Positions 53,399 through 62,017 of a DNA stretch of 64,000 bases are shown here, piece by piece (the stretch's first letter is position 1; each line of letters begins with the position of its first letter). The position numbers and the translations under genes were made by a program. Under the pieces are notes generated by a model. It saw only the letters and a list, made by a program, of their open reading frames with translations, did no database searches and was not told the origin of the DNA. Source of the DNA: an uncultured Roseobacter sp. GTDB lineage: Bacteria; Pseudomonadota; Alphaproteobacteria; Rhodobacterales; Rhodobacteraceae. The stretch spans positions 248,001-312,000 of the forward strand of contig NZ_CANLXG010000002.1 of the NCBI RefSeq assembly GCF_947495025.1, read 5' to 3'.

Positions 53399-53909
53399 TC
53401 CCAAAGGCGCTGGGTGTACGCGCCTGTGTCGCACACCGCGCAAACAGATCCGGGAACTGGCCGGGTTCCGGTCGCCTGATCGCAAGCTGCCAGCACAGGA
53501 AAAGCGTGTATTGCGCGCCTTAGCCTGCGCAACACCGCATTACAGACTACCTTGCATGTCTGCTGATCGCTCCCGGCATCGTCGCACCAGTCGGAATGCG
53601 CCCCTGCGTTCCGGAAAAAGGCCATTCGCCGCCCACCGAAACAGCCAGACAGTCCGGGTGACCAGGAGTGCCTCAGGGTCTTCCCTGATCAGGAAAGCCG
53701 CCGCACCCTTTCCGGTGCTGAGTGGAGGCGGACGCGCGCGGGCAGACCAGCGGCACGTCCTGGCTGACGCGGTCCACGTAAGACGGAAAATCTGTGTTCA
53801 GAATCAACAGGAATGCTATCGTTACGGTGTTCAGATTTACGGATTTTCAGTGGAGAAAACCTTGCCCCAGCAATCCGGCCCCGGGCCGACACGTTTCTTT
53901 AAAGTCCTC
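53399..53909. other. Gene-poor stretch before the phospholipase-like gene
   Basis: About 510 bases without a recognisable gene. An open frame runs through it in phase with the following gene, but its translation is Arg-rich and unlike a secreted leader, so it is treated as non-coding upstream DNA. Confidence 0.4.
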
Positions 53910-55481
53910 ATGATCAGGATCATCGCATTTATATCGATCCTCGCCACGGCATCACCGGCCATTGCATGGAAACCCACCACGCACGTCTTTATTGCCGAAA
54001 TGGCGGCAATGGATGCGCTGGACGACGGCCATATTGAGATACCTGATCTGGAGACGGGTACGGTCCGCCGCTACCCGGTGTCCGCCCGGACGCTCGAAGC
54101 GCTGGACAAAGGGCGCAAATACTTCCGCGCCGGCGTTCTCGGCCCCGATGCCTACCCCGACATGGCCACAGGGCAACAGTACATACACCCCGAACAGACT
54201 CTTTCGCTGGTCAACCGGGGCTCATCGCAATGGATCGACCACATCTGGAATGCGTTTGACGGCGATGCCCGAGAACATGCTTTCCGTCTGGGGTTCATTA
54301 CCCACGTGGCGGGCGACGTGTACGGCCACAGTTTCGTCAATCACTTTTCCGGCGCGCCTTTTACCTTTGATCCGTCAGACAATGCGATCCGTCATGTTGT
54401 CCTGGAGGGCTATATCGACAAGAGGTTTCCGTCTGATCAGTTCGGTGCTTCGGTATTCCAAACGTCGATCCGGGGCCTCGAAAACAAAATATTCAGGACC
54501 ATGGTAGACGCACGACCCGGGACCGCTCTCGACAGGAAACTTCTGCCCGCCAGAAGTCCGGCCGCCCGGCTGTCCGTCCCGCGGATTTTCTCCACAATGC
54601 GCACAGAGCTGGATAAGGATATCCGGTGGTATTACCGAAAAAAGAAGAAGCTGCAGAAGGCGATAAAGGATTGTGACTGGCTGGATTTTTCCTGCTCCAA
54701 GACTTTCCTTGGCGGGCAGCTCACAACGCATGTGACGGTGCACGCCCTGCCCACAACGTACAAAGAGCACTGGGTAAGGGACATTGACAGCGGACTGAAG
54801 GCCTGGCCCGGCGTCAGCCACCGGGTAGCCCTCGCGCTTTTCTTCAACCCGCAGCGCAAGGCAGATACCGAAGAAGCTGACCGTATCCTGACGGAATATG
54901 TGCAGCTGCATCTGCTCTCGATGGCAGGCGCACCGGACTTTGTTGGTCTCAGCTCGCGTGCCATCGGCAAACTGATCGACGCCGTGACACCGGAGTTCCT
55001 GCTGGCACCGATCCGAAGACTAAAGGACAATCTGCTGAACTCTGTCCTGATGAGTGCCACCGGTATGACAAAGGACGAGCTCAAAGGCTACCTGACGCGG
55101 CCTGACCGTTATTTCGATATTGCGATGCAGTCCGGAAAAAAGGGTGAGAAAGTCACACTGGAGCGTTTCAACACGGAATACCTCAGGATCGCTGATACCG
55201 CGTACAACAACCCGGGGGAGCACTTCCGTGTCGGGGACGTTCCTGCGATCTACAACACGCTGATCCTGACCAAACTGCTCCTGCTGGAACCGGATGTTGT
55301 CAATCAGGTGATTGCGGATCTCGGTGGGGAAGGGACGGTCAGACGTGACAATATCATGCTGGGCTGGGTCGGCACACTGGATGGCTCACGCCAGTGGCTG
55401 GACGGCATGGTGACCGGTGATGACTGTACCACCTACATCCGGCTTTTTCATCTGCTGCCACGTGATAAATGCGGCAGGTAG
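53910..55481 (+). CDS. Secreted zinc-dependent phospholipase C-like protein
   Basis: 523 residues. The 19-residue signal (MIRIIAFISILATASPAIA) leaves Trp20 as the new N-terminus, as required in zinc phospholipase C, where the N-terminal Trp binds zinc. Further candidate ligands are His25, Asp80 (GPD), His132-x3-Asp136, His140/145 and His162-x3-Glu166. The S1/P1-type helical core therefore looks complete. The remaining 300 residues form a large C-terminal region. Phospholipid or phosphodiester hydrolysis outside the cytoplasm is predicted. It converges on tcuB. Confidence 0.8.
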   Translation: MIRIIAFISILATASPAIAWKPTTHVFIAEMAAMDALDDGHIEIPDLETGTVRRYPVSARTLEALDKGRKYFRAGVLGPDAYPDMATGQQYIHPEQTLSLVNRGSSQWIDHIWNAFDGDAREHAFRLGFITHVAGDVYGHSFVNHFSGAPFTFDPSDNAIRHVVLEGYIDKRFPSDQFGASVFQTSIRGLENKIFRTMVDARPGTALDRKLLPARSPAARLSVPRIFSTMRTELDKDIRWYYRKKKKLQKAIKDCDWLDFSCSKTFLGGQLTTHVTVHALPTTYKEHWVRDIDSGLKAWPGVSHRVALALFFNPQRKADTEEADRILTEYVQLHLLSMAGAPDFVGLSSRAIGKLIDAVTPEFLLAPIRRLKDNLLNSVLMSATGMTKDELKGYLTRPDRYFDIAMQSGKKGEKVTLERFNTEYLRIADTAYNNPGEHFRVGDVPAIYNTLILTKLLLLEPDVVNQVIADLGGEGTVRRDNIMLGWVGTLDGSRQWLDGMVTGDDCTTYIRLFHLLPRDKCGR

Positions 55482-55505
55482 CACCACGCGTCCGCGCCAC
55501 CAGGC

Positions 55506-56567
55506 TCAGAGTCTTTGCTGCGCGTCCCGGACCAGAGCCGCCATGCGGAAGAACGCATGGGCCATTCTGGTGTAAGGGGTGAGGAGAAAGAAACTGAGAA
55601 CCGCTCCGAGATGCAGCGCGAGCAGCGGACCCGAAAGGGCCGTGCCGCCGGACGCATAAACCGCCAGACCGCTTGCGGCAACAAAGCCCAGCAAGGCGAG
55701 AAACGCGACGTCGGAGCCATGCGTACGTGTGTCCGAAAGATCGTGCGCAGCGCGGCGCCGGAGCATCAGCAGCCAGACGCACCCCAGTGTCAGCAGGATA
55801 CCACCGGGCAGTCCAAAGAGTTTTGGCAGAGAAATGAGACCATAAGGGGCATGCATCGCAAATACGTAGTGCAGGACGGTTCCGGAGGCTGTTGAGGCAA
55901 AACAAAGAAGAAACCCGTACATCACCGCGTGATGAGCTCTCCGACGGCTGTGGGTAAAGCGCTCGCCCTCCTCGAAATTGCAACCGTCCCCGTGCCCGCC
56001 TTTCAGGTTTTTCATCTGTGCGGCCTGCGCCAGAGCATCCCGCAGATGGGCGGCCCGGATCGGTTGTCCGCCGACGTCATGCCAGTAGCGCCGCAGCCCG
56101 ACACAGACGGTAGCCAGCGGCAGTACAAACGCCGGTGCGAAAATGGCAACCATCGCTGTGTGTGAAAGCAGCGCGTAAAACCCCGGACCGGACTGCTCGC
56201 CCAGAAAGCGCATCACAAATAAGATCAGCGCAAAGCCCGTTACCGCGGCAATCACAGTTGCCACGGCGTGCTTGTGAAATACCCTGGCGAGAGGCGCGGG
56301 CCAGGCATAATCCGCCCAGTTCCCGCTGCGCACTTCAGCCAGCGCACGCGGCAGATTCAGCGCAAATTCATGAGGTTCGGTGTATTGGCACGCATAATAA
56401 CAACCACGGCAGTTGTGGCAGAGATTTGCAATCTGTGTGATGTCGCCGTCGCTGAAGTCCCGCAGGCGCGTGATGGCCGGAAACGCCGAACAATAGCCTT
56501 CACAGTACCGGCAGGCATTGCAGATCTGGAGTTGCCTGCGCGTTTCGTCCAACGTTTCAGCCTGCAT
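55506..56567 (-). CDS. tcuB: Tricarballylate-utilisation protein TcuB
   Basis: 353 residues. Two cysteine clusters (CNACRYCEGYC and CHNCRGCYYACQY) bind 4Fe-4S centres in the N-terminal part; the rest has about six transmembrane helices and resembles the CitB/TcuB family. TcuB re-oxidises the flavin of TcuA and passes electrons to the quinone pool. The start MQAETLDET (56567) overlaps the tcuA stop by 11 bases; an in-frame start at 56600 is also possible. Confidence 0.92.
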   Translation of the reverse strand: MQAETLDETRRQLQICNACRYCEGYCSAFPAITRLRDFSDGDITQIANLCHNCRGCYYACQYTEPHEFALNLPRALAEVRSGNWADYAWPAPLARVFHKHAVATVIAAVTGFALILFVMRFLGEQSGPGFYALLSHTAMVAIFAPAFVLPLATVCVGLRRYWHDVGGQPIRAAHLRDALAQAAQMKNLKGGHGDGCNFEEGERFTHSRRRAHHAVMYGFLLCFASTASGTVLHYVFAMHAPYGLISLPKLFGLPGGILLTLGCVWLLMLRRRAAHDLSDTRTHGSDVAFLALLGFVAASGLAVYASGGTALSGPLLALHLGAVLSFFLLTPYTRMAHAFFRMAALVRDAQQRL

Positions 56568-57957
56568 TACGTGCGGCCTCCCTGCCTGCAATACGGCCAA
56601 AAACCGTACCGATTGTCATGCCAAAACCGGCCAGATACCCCTGCCCCAGAATGGAACCGGCCATGATTTCTCCGGCTGCCCACAGGTTGCGCATCCGGCC
56701 ACCTGCACCGGTGACGCGAGCTGTTTCATCAACCCTGAGCCCGAGATACGTAAACGTCACACCGGGCCGCAGCGCATAGCCAAAGAAGGGCGGCTCGGAA
56801 ATCGGACGCGCCCAGTTGCTTTTGGGTGGCGTCAGCCCCTTCGTTCCAAGACCGTCGAGTTCTGTTGGGTGGAATGTGCCGGCCTGACATGCCGCGTTGT
56901 ATTCTTCAATGGTCCGGCGCAGCGCTCCGGCAGGCAGGCCCAGTTCCGCCGCAAGGCCTTCGATGGTGTCTGCCTTCGCCGGCGGGAAAACCGACGGCAT
57001 GAAAAGCGCGCGCGATCTGGCATCAATAATCGCATATCCCACCTGATCCGGCTGAGCCGCAACCAGCCGTCCCCAGATGGCATAGCGTTTTGGCCAGACG
57101 TCCTCACCCTCGTCATAGAAGCGTTCTGCGTCCCTGTTCACGACCACAGAAAACGGCACACAGTCGAGGCGGGTCACGATGCCGCCGTCGAATTTCGGGG
57201 CACGGCCGTCAATAGCAACTGCGTGACACTGCGTCGGGTCCCCGACGCTTTCCATGCCCTGATCAAGCAGGTTGCGCAGCACAACGCCGCAATTATACGG
57301 CGTCCCCCGGATCAGAAAGTTGCGCGCAGCAGGCCCCCAGGCACGTGCAAGCCAGTCAACATCTGCCTGAAACCCACCCGATGCAACCACGACACTGCGC
57401 GGCTCCAGAACGCACTCGCCGCCATTCACCGATGCGCGCACCTGTGTAACCCGGTCGCCCTCCACCGCAAGATGCGTCACTTCGGCATTGTAGTGAACGC
57501 TCACTCCGGCCGCCACGGCCTGTGCATAGTAGGCGTTGACCAGAGCTTTGCCCCCGCCCAGAAAGAACGCGTTTGTCCGCGACAGGGACAGGGTACCCGA
57601 AAGCGATGGCTGGAACCGGACCCCGTGCGACTGCATCCAGTCATAGCATTCTTCAGAAGAGCGGATGGCCAGGCGTGCGAGATCCCTGTCCGTCTTTCCC
57701 TCGGTTACGCGCAGCAGATCGTCAAAGTATTCATCTTCGCCATATTCGCCCGTGAGCACTCCGAGAGGGCCGCTGTGCATACAGCGGAAGTTGCGCGTAT
57801 GGCGCGAATTGCCGCCACGATACGCGCGCGGAGCAGCCTCCAGCACAGTCACTGTTGCACCGGCTTCGCGTGCCGTCAGCGCTGCCGTCATGGCAGCGTT
57901 TCCGCCACCGACAACCAGTACATCCGGCCGCGTCCATGCTGTGTCTGGCTTTGACAT
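56557..57957 (-). CDS. tcuA: Tricarballylate dehydrogenase TcuA
   Basis: 466 residues. DVLVVGGGNAAMTAALTA is the FAD fold and the fumarate-reductase/succinate-dehydrogenase-type flavoprotein domain follows, with HTRNFRCMH, VVASGGFQADVDWL, GGIVTRLD and AGEIMAGSILGQGYL. It oxidises tricarballylate to cis-aconitate. It heads the tcuAB operon and is divergent from a GntR regulator across a palindromic operator. Confidence 0.93.
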   Translation of the reverse strand: MSKPDTAWTRPDVLVVGGGNAAMTAALTAREAGATVTVLEAAPRAYRGGNSRHTRNFRCMHSGPLGVLTGEYGEDEYFDDLLRVTEGKTDRDLARLAIRSSEECYDWMQSHGVRFQPSLSGTLSLSRTNAFFLGGGKALVNAYYAQAVAAGVSVHYNAEVTHLAVEGDRVTQVRASVNGGECVLEPRSVVVASGGFQADVDWLARAWGPAARNFLIRGTPYNCGVVLRNLLDQGMESVGDPTQCHAVAIDGRAPKFDGGIVTRLDCVPFSVVVNRDAERFYDEGEDVWPKRYAIWGRLVAAQPDQVGYAIIDARSRALFMPSVFPPAKADTIEGLAAELGLPAGALRRTIEEYNAACQAGTFHPTELDGLGTKGLTPPKSNWARPISEPPFFGYALRPGVTFTYLGLRVDETARVTGAGGRMRNLWAAGEIMAGSILGQGYLAGFGMTIGTVFGRIAGREAARNAG

Positions 57958-57980
57958 TCAGTTTCCAACTCACTAGGCTG

Positions 57981-58004
57981 TTTTGTATCCGATTGGATAC
58001 AAAA
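57981..58004. promoter_or_regulatory. Perfect palindromic operator between tcuA and gntR
   Basis: TTTTGTATCC (57981-57990) and GGATACAAAA (57995-58004) are exact inverted repeats around GATT. The position in the divergent promoter, 10 bases before the GntR start codon, indicates the binding site of that regulator controlling both its own gene and tcuAB. Confidence 0.8.
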
Positions 58005-58014
58005 GGCAACCACC

Positions 58015-58656
58015 ATGTCTCAGCAAACCAGATCCAGCGGCCAGGCAGCTTATGAGGAACTGCTCAAAGCCCTGCGCGCAGGTACGTTTTCACCCGGTGC
58101 GCGCCTGCGCGAAGAGGAGGTCGGAGAGCAGCTGGGCCTGTCCCGCACACCAGTGCGCGAGGCTCTGCGGCGTCTTGAAAGTGACGGCATTGTCGAACAT
58201 CGCCCGCGTATCGGGGCCGTTATCCGATCACTGGAGCACACAGAAATCGTAGAGCTTTACGAGATGCGCATGGTGCTCGAACGCACCGCCGCCGAGATGG
58301 CCGCCAAACACGGTGCCGAAGCGGAATTTGACGCGCTGGATGCAATGAACGACCAGATCGAGGCGGATCGGAGCACCCCTGCGACAGGGGCGGCGATCAA
58401 CCAGGATTTTCACCGGGGTCTCTACCTCGCGGCGCGCAACCGTTTTCTGCTCGAAGCAGCACGTGCACTGAACAATTCTCTGCTGCTGCTCGGGCCAACG
58501 ACATATACCGACCCTGACCGGATTGATGTGGTCGTACGCCAGCACCGGGACATCATTGCAGCCCTCCGCGACGGGGATGCCGAGGCGGCGGGTGCCGCTG
58601 CCGAGGCCCACCTTAAAACATCGCTCCAGCACCGGCTGAAAAGCAGCCTTTCATGA
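58015..58656 (+). CDS. GntR-family (FadR/FCD) regulator
   Basis: 213 residues. The winged helix-turn-helix (about 8-75) has GARLREEEVGEQLGLSRTPVREALRRLESDGIVEHRPRIGAVI; the FCD domain follows with LYEMRMVLERTAAEMAA and QDFHRGLYLAARNRFL and holds the acid-binding metal residues. It probably senses a carboxylic acid of the tcu/tct pathway. It overlaps the AbrB gene by ATGA. Confidence 0.92.
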   Translation: MSQQTRSSGQAAYEELLKALRAGTFSPGARLREEEVGEQLGLSRTPVREALRRLESDGIVEHRPRIGAVIRSLEHTEIVELYEMRMVLERTAAEMAAKHGAEAEFDALDAMNDQIEADRSTPATGAAINQDFHRGLYLAARNRFLLEAARALNNSLLLLGPTTYTDPDRIDVVVRQHRDIIAALRDGDAEAAGAAAEAHLKTSLQHRLKSSLS

Positions 58657-59681
58657 TCCGTATCGCGACAACCTTTGTGACTGCCGGCGCGGGTGTTGCC
58701 GTCTTTATGGCACTTAACGTACCTCTGCCCTGGCTTCTGGGCCCGATCTTTGGCTGCCTGGCGGCTGCGCTGATCGGCGTACCGCTGGGCGGTATAAAGC
58801 TGCTCAACGACTCGATGCGCACTGTTCTTGGTGTTGCTGTCGGCGCAACGCTGACGCCGCCTGTGCTTGCCAGTTTCCCGGCGATGTGGCCAACACTGCT
58901 GATGGTGCCGCTGATGATCGCGGCTATCGGGATTATCGGAGTCCCGTATTTTCAGCGTCTGTGCGGTTACAGTTTTCCAACAGCCTATTACGCGACCATG
59001 CCTGGCGGTCTCCAGGATATGCTCGTTTTTGGCGAGGAGGCCGGCGCAGACGTGCGTACGCTCAGCCTTGTGCACGCAACCCGCGTTCTCGTGATCGTGG
59101 TTGCACTGCCTTTCCTGCTGAGAGGGATCTGGGAGGCCGATCTGTCAAACCCACCTGGCGTTCCCGCGACGACCGTTCCCCTGACGGAGCTTTTCCTGAT
59201 GGTGTTCTGTGCCATTGCGGGTTGGCAGATCGCCCGCAGGCTGGGCATGTTCGGCGCCTCGATCCTGGGGCCGCTGATCCTGACAGCAGCGGTGACCCTT
59301 GCGGGGGGGCTGCATAACCGTCCGCCCGCAGAAGCAATCTGGGCCGCGCAATTCTTCATAGGCATGGGGATTGGCACGAAATACGCCGGTATCACGATGC
59401 AGGAAGTTCGACGCGACATCGTTGCGGGCCTCGGTTTCTGCGTTATCCTTATTGTTCTGACCATCGCCTTTGTGGAAGTGATTTATGCCTTCGGGCTTGC
59501 TCCGGGCATGGAGGCTCTGCTGTCATTTGCCCCCGGTGGCCAGGCGGAGCTGACAGTGCTGGCACTGATCGTCGGCGCGGATGTTGCCTTTGTCGTCGCA
59601 CATCACATCCTGAGGATTTTCACGGTGATCCTGGGCGCGCCGCTTGCTGCAAAAGTCTTCAGCCCAGCACCTCCGGGTTGA
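58653..59681 (+). CDS. AbrB-family membrane protein
   Basis: 342 residues, about ten transmembrane helices in two similar halves (NVPLPWLLGPIFGCLAAALIGVPLGG and GMFGASILGPLILTAAVTLAGGL). It matches the AbrB duplication family, often called ammonia monooxygenase-like but really a putative transporter. Co-translation with the GntR gene and position between tcu and tct genes suggest transport or export of a carboxylic acid (inference). Its 3' end overlaps the convergent hydroxyacid dehydrogenase by 23 bases. Confidence 0.85.
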   Translation: MIRIATTFVTAGAGVAVFMALNVPLPWLLGPIFGCLAAALIGVPLGGIKLLNDSMRTVLGVAVGATLTPPVLASFPAMWPTLLMVPLMIAAIGIIGVPYFQRLCGYSFPTAYYATMPGGLQDMLVFGEEAGADVRTLSLVHATRVLVIVVALPFLLRGIWEADLSNPPGVPATTVPLTELFLMVFCAIAGWQIARRLGMFGASILGPLILTAAVTLAGGLHNRPPAEAIWAAQFFIGMGIGTKYAGITMQEVRRDIVAGLGFCVILIVLTIAFVEVIYAFGLAPGMEALLSFAPGGQAELTVLALIVGADVAFVVAHHILRIFTVILGAPLAAKVFSPAPPG

Positions 59682-60627
59682 TCATATGAATGGGTGCGCC
59701 GTCGGAGAAGGCATTGATCTGTTCAAAGATATCGGAAAACTGCAGATCGAACTCATCTTCGGTCACATAGCCGATGTGCGGGGTCGGCAGCACGTTGGCG
59801 TGGGTCAGCAACGGGTTGGCGGTATCTGTGAGAGGCTCAGTCTCAAAAACATCAACCGCAGCGAAAATCCGGCCGCGCAAGACTTCTTTTTCCAGCGCGC
59901 CCGTCTCAACCAGCCCGGACCGCGAGGTATTGACCAAAAGTGCCCGGTCCTTCATCGCCGCGAGATCATCGCCGGTGACAATGCCTCTTGTGGCGGGTTT
60001 CAGACGAACATGCAGACTGACAATATCTGAGGTCGCAAAGAAGGTTGCTTTGTCTGAGGCGACAGTCTCGCCATCGGCCCGCGCCCGTTTGCGGCCTTCC
60101 CCGGACGCCCACCACTGAACATTCAGGCCGATGGCGCGCGCGTATTCCGCAACCGCCCGGGCAATGCGACCATACCCGTAAAGCCCCAGAGTGCGTCCAC
60201 GCAGGGTACGTCCAACACCCGACTGCCAGTTGCCTGCCCGGATCGACGCGACCTGATCGGGGATCTGCCGGTAACTGGCAAGGATCAGCGCCAGGGTCAT
60301 TTCGGCGGCGGCGTAAGACGGTGTGTCGGAATGCATGTTGGAGCTCAGAAGGACACCGTTTCGTGTGCAGGCACCGACGTCAACATGCGGGTAGACAGAG
60401 CGCTGTGAAATCAGTTTCAGCGCCGGCAGCTGATCCAGCAAAGTGGCGCCAATTCTGGTGCGTTCGCGAAAAAGCACCAGTGCTTCGGCCTCTCTGATCC
60501 TGTCGGCCAGGCGGTCGGGATCAGGTTCATGATCTGTCCAGACGGTCACATCATGCGCCGCAAGCAGATCGAAACAGGGCAGCCCGCGCAGAGTGTCGAA
60601 CCAGTCATCAAGGATATGAATTTTCAC
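59659..60627 (-). CDS. D-2-hydroxyacid dehydrogenase, phosphoglycerate-dehydrogenase-like
   Basis: 322 residues. The Rossmann motif LYGYGRIARAVAEYARAIG lies near residue 150; NTSRSGLVETGAL holds the substrate Arg and LPTPHIGYVTEDEF the catalytic His. It reduces or oxidises a 2-oxo/2-hydroxy acid, plausibly one made in the tricarboxylate pathway. The start is GTG (60625-60627) in a GTGA overlap with the small gene upstream, which supports coupled translation. Confidence 0.9.
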   Translation of the reverse strand: MKIHILDDWFDTLRGLPCFDLLAAHDVTVWTDHEPDPDRLADRIREAEALVLFRERTRIGATLLDQLPALKLISQRSVYPHVDVGACTRNGVLLSSNMHSDTPSYAAAEMTLALILASYRQIPDQVASIRAGNWQSGVGRTLRGRTLGLYGYGRIARAVAEYARAIGLNVQWWASGEGRKRARADGETVASDKATFFATSDIVSLHVRLKPATRGIVTGDDLAAMKDRALLVNTSRSGLVETGALEKEVLRGRIFAAVDVFETEPLTDTANPLLTHANVLPTPHIGYVTEDEFDLQFSDIFEQINAFSDGAPIHMINPEVLG

Positions 60628-60857
60628 CGGCTTTCGATCCCGGCACCGGGCTCGGGACTGCGCGGTGTGGCCACGAAACGGGGCGCTTCAAGCACGCGTA
60701 ACGCCTCGTTCACCGAACCGCGCTGCCCGATCAGATAATTGTACTGCGCGTCGCATCCCGAAACCGGCGTCGGGTAGTCGCGCAGTTCTTCAGCAATGGC
60801 GGCACGTGCACCGATCAGAGCCTGCCGGGCGGCGCAGAGAGAAGTCTCAACAGTCAT
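60624..60857 (-). CDS. Small protein of unknown function (77 residues)
   Basis: TVETSLCAARQALIGARAAIAEELRDYPTPVSGCDAQYNYLIGQRGSVNEALRVLEAPRFVATPRS. It resembles the short conserved proteins often found beside hydroxyacid dehydrogenases and decarboxylases in such operons. The ATG at 60855-60857 has GGAG upstream, and the stop overlaps the dehydrogenase start. A GntR-like palindrome precedes it, so it heads this two-gene unit. Confidence 0.6.
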   Translation of the reverse strand: MTVETSLCAARQALIGARAAIAEELRDYPTPVSGCDAQYNYLIGQRGSVNEALRVLEAPRFVATPRSPEPGAGIESR

Positions 60858-60881
60858 GGGTAATCTCCGTTTTCGCAAACT

Positions 60882-60897
60882 GTATACCATAGTATAC
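60882..60897. promoter_or_regulatory. Second GntR-like palindrome
   Basis: GTATAC (60882-60887) and GTATAC (60892-60897) around CATA. The architecture GTATnC-N4-GnATAC is the same as in the palindrome at 57985-58000, so one regulator probably acts on both. The site is 25 bases upstream of the small-protein start. Confidence 0.6.
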
Positions 60898-60915
60898 CAA
60901 AATTACCAACCTGTT

Positions 60916-61998
60916 TCAGACAGGGTTACCAGGGACGAAAACTGTTCCGGATACCAGCTTTCGTGCCGTGCGGGTGAGCCCGGCAGAGACAACTTCAAAA
61001 TCATCTCCCTGACACCGGTAATCCATTATGACATCCAGCAAACCCATCGGGTGCTCGAGCCGCAGAGGCACCGGCCCGGCATCTGGAAAGGTGGCGATCC
61101 CCCCGGCGACTGTTCCCGGACAGATCAGACATGCCGACAGGCACTGCGACCCGGTAACGGCAAGGCTGGGGTGGCAGTTGGCCGGCATGAAATAGCGCGT
61201 CAGTGCCGTACCACCGGCCACAGGTGGCGCCAGCAATCCGAATTTGGGCGTGACCGACGAAGAGACATCGCCCATCCCCATAAGTTCTCCGGCCTTTCGA
61301 CGGATCGGTTCCATACGCTCATAAAACGCGCGGTTCTCGTCCAGTTCTGCGGCGGTTTCGGTTCCGGTAAGACCAAAGTCTGCCGCCCGGGCAATAACCA
61401 TGGGCATGGCAACATCCATGCAGGTGACTTCTGTGCCGTCGATGATATCAATGCGGTTACCTGTCGGAAACATCGCACCTGTGGCGCCACCTGTCACGTC
61501 CATGAACATCAGTTCGACAGGAGCCGATGTCCCCGGCACACCGTCTATTGCTGTTTGTCCTTCATATATCACGCCGTCCGGCGAAGTCCGGACACGCGAC
61601 TGTACCCGCGCACCGGTATTCACTGCCCGGATGCGCACATCCGTTATGTCGCCCGCGACCGGTATCAGCCCCATCTCGATGGCTGCAGGCCCGACACCGA
61701 CCAGGATGTTCCCGCAGGTAGGTCTGAAATCTACTTTGCGATCCAGAACACCGACCTGCGCAAAGAAATAATCGATATCCGCATCATCGTCGTCGGAGAC
61801 CGACAGCATGGCAACTTTGGTCGTCACCGCCGCGCCCCCACCGATACCATCGATATTGAGAGGGTGACCCGATCCGAGCATCTCCACCAGAACCCGCGCC
61901 AGAGCATCTCGATCCTGCGGCAGATCATCCCGTCGCATGTAAGGACCGCGGGATGTACCGCCGCGCATAAGCAGAAAAGGTATTCCTGTCTGGGTCAT
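60916..61998 (-). CDS. PrpF-family isomerase (4-oxalomesaconate tautomerase-like)
   Basis: 360 residues. PFLLMRGGTSRGPYMRRDDLP is the signature of the PrpF/4-oxalomesaconate tautomerase family, followed by IDGIGGGAAVTTKVAM, RPTCGNILVGVGPAAIE and NCHPSLAVTGSQCLSACL. The two cysteines of the diaminopimelate-epimerase-like fold (in CGNI and AVTGSQCLS) are present. It would shift the double bond of an unsaturated tricarboxylic acid, such as cis/trans-aconitate, methylaconitate or oxalomesaconate. Confidence 0.9.
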   Translation of the reverse strand: MTQTGIPFLLMRGGTSRGPYMRRDDLPQDRDALARVLVEMLGSGHPLNIDGIGGGAAVTTKVAMLSVSDDDDADIDYFFAQVGVLDRKVDFRPTCGNILVGVGPAAIEMGLIPVAGDITDVRIRAVNTGARVQSRVRTSPDGVIYEGQTAIDGVPGTSAPVELMFMDVTGGATGAMFPTGNRIDIIDGTEVTCMDVAMPMVIARAADFGLTGTETAAELDENRAFYERMEPIRRKAGELMGMGDVSSSVTPKFGLLAPPVAGGTALTRYFMPANCHPSLAVTGSQCLSACLICPGTVAGGIATFPDAGPVPLRLEHPMGLLDVIMDYRCQGDDFEVVSAGLTRTARKLVSGTVFVPGNPV

Positions 61999-62017
61999 CT
62001 GGTATTCCGGGCTGTGA

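Noticed and set aside
53283..53909. Longer N-terminus for the phospholipase-like protein
   Set aside because: The upstream residues are Arg-rich and precede a clean signal peptide; they also overlap the previous gene.
56518..57954. Open frame of 478 codons on the + strand
   Set aside because: Antisense to tcuA and the end of tcuB; low-complexity Arg- and Cys-rich translation.
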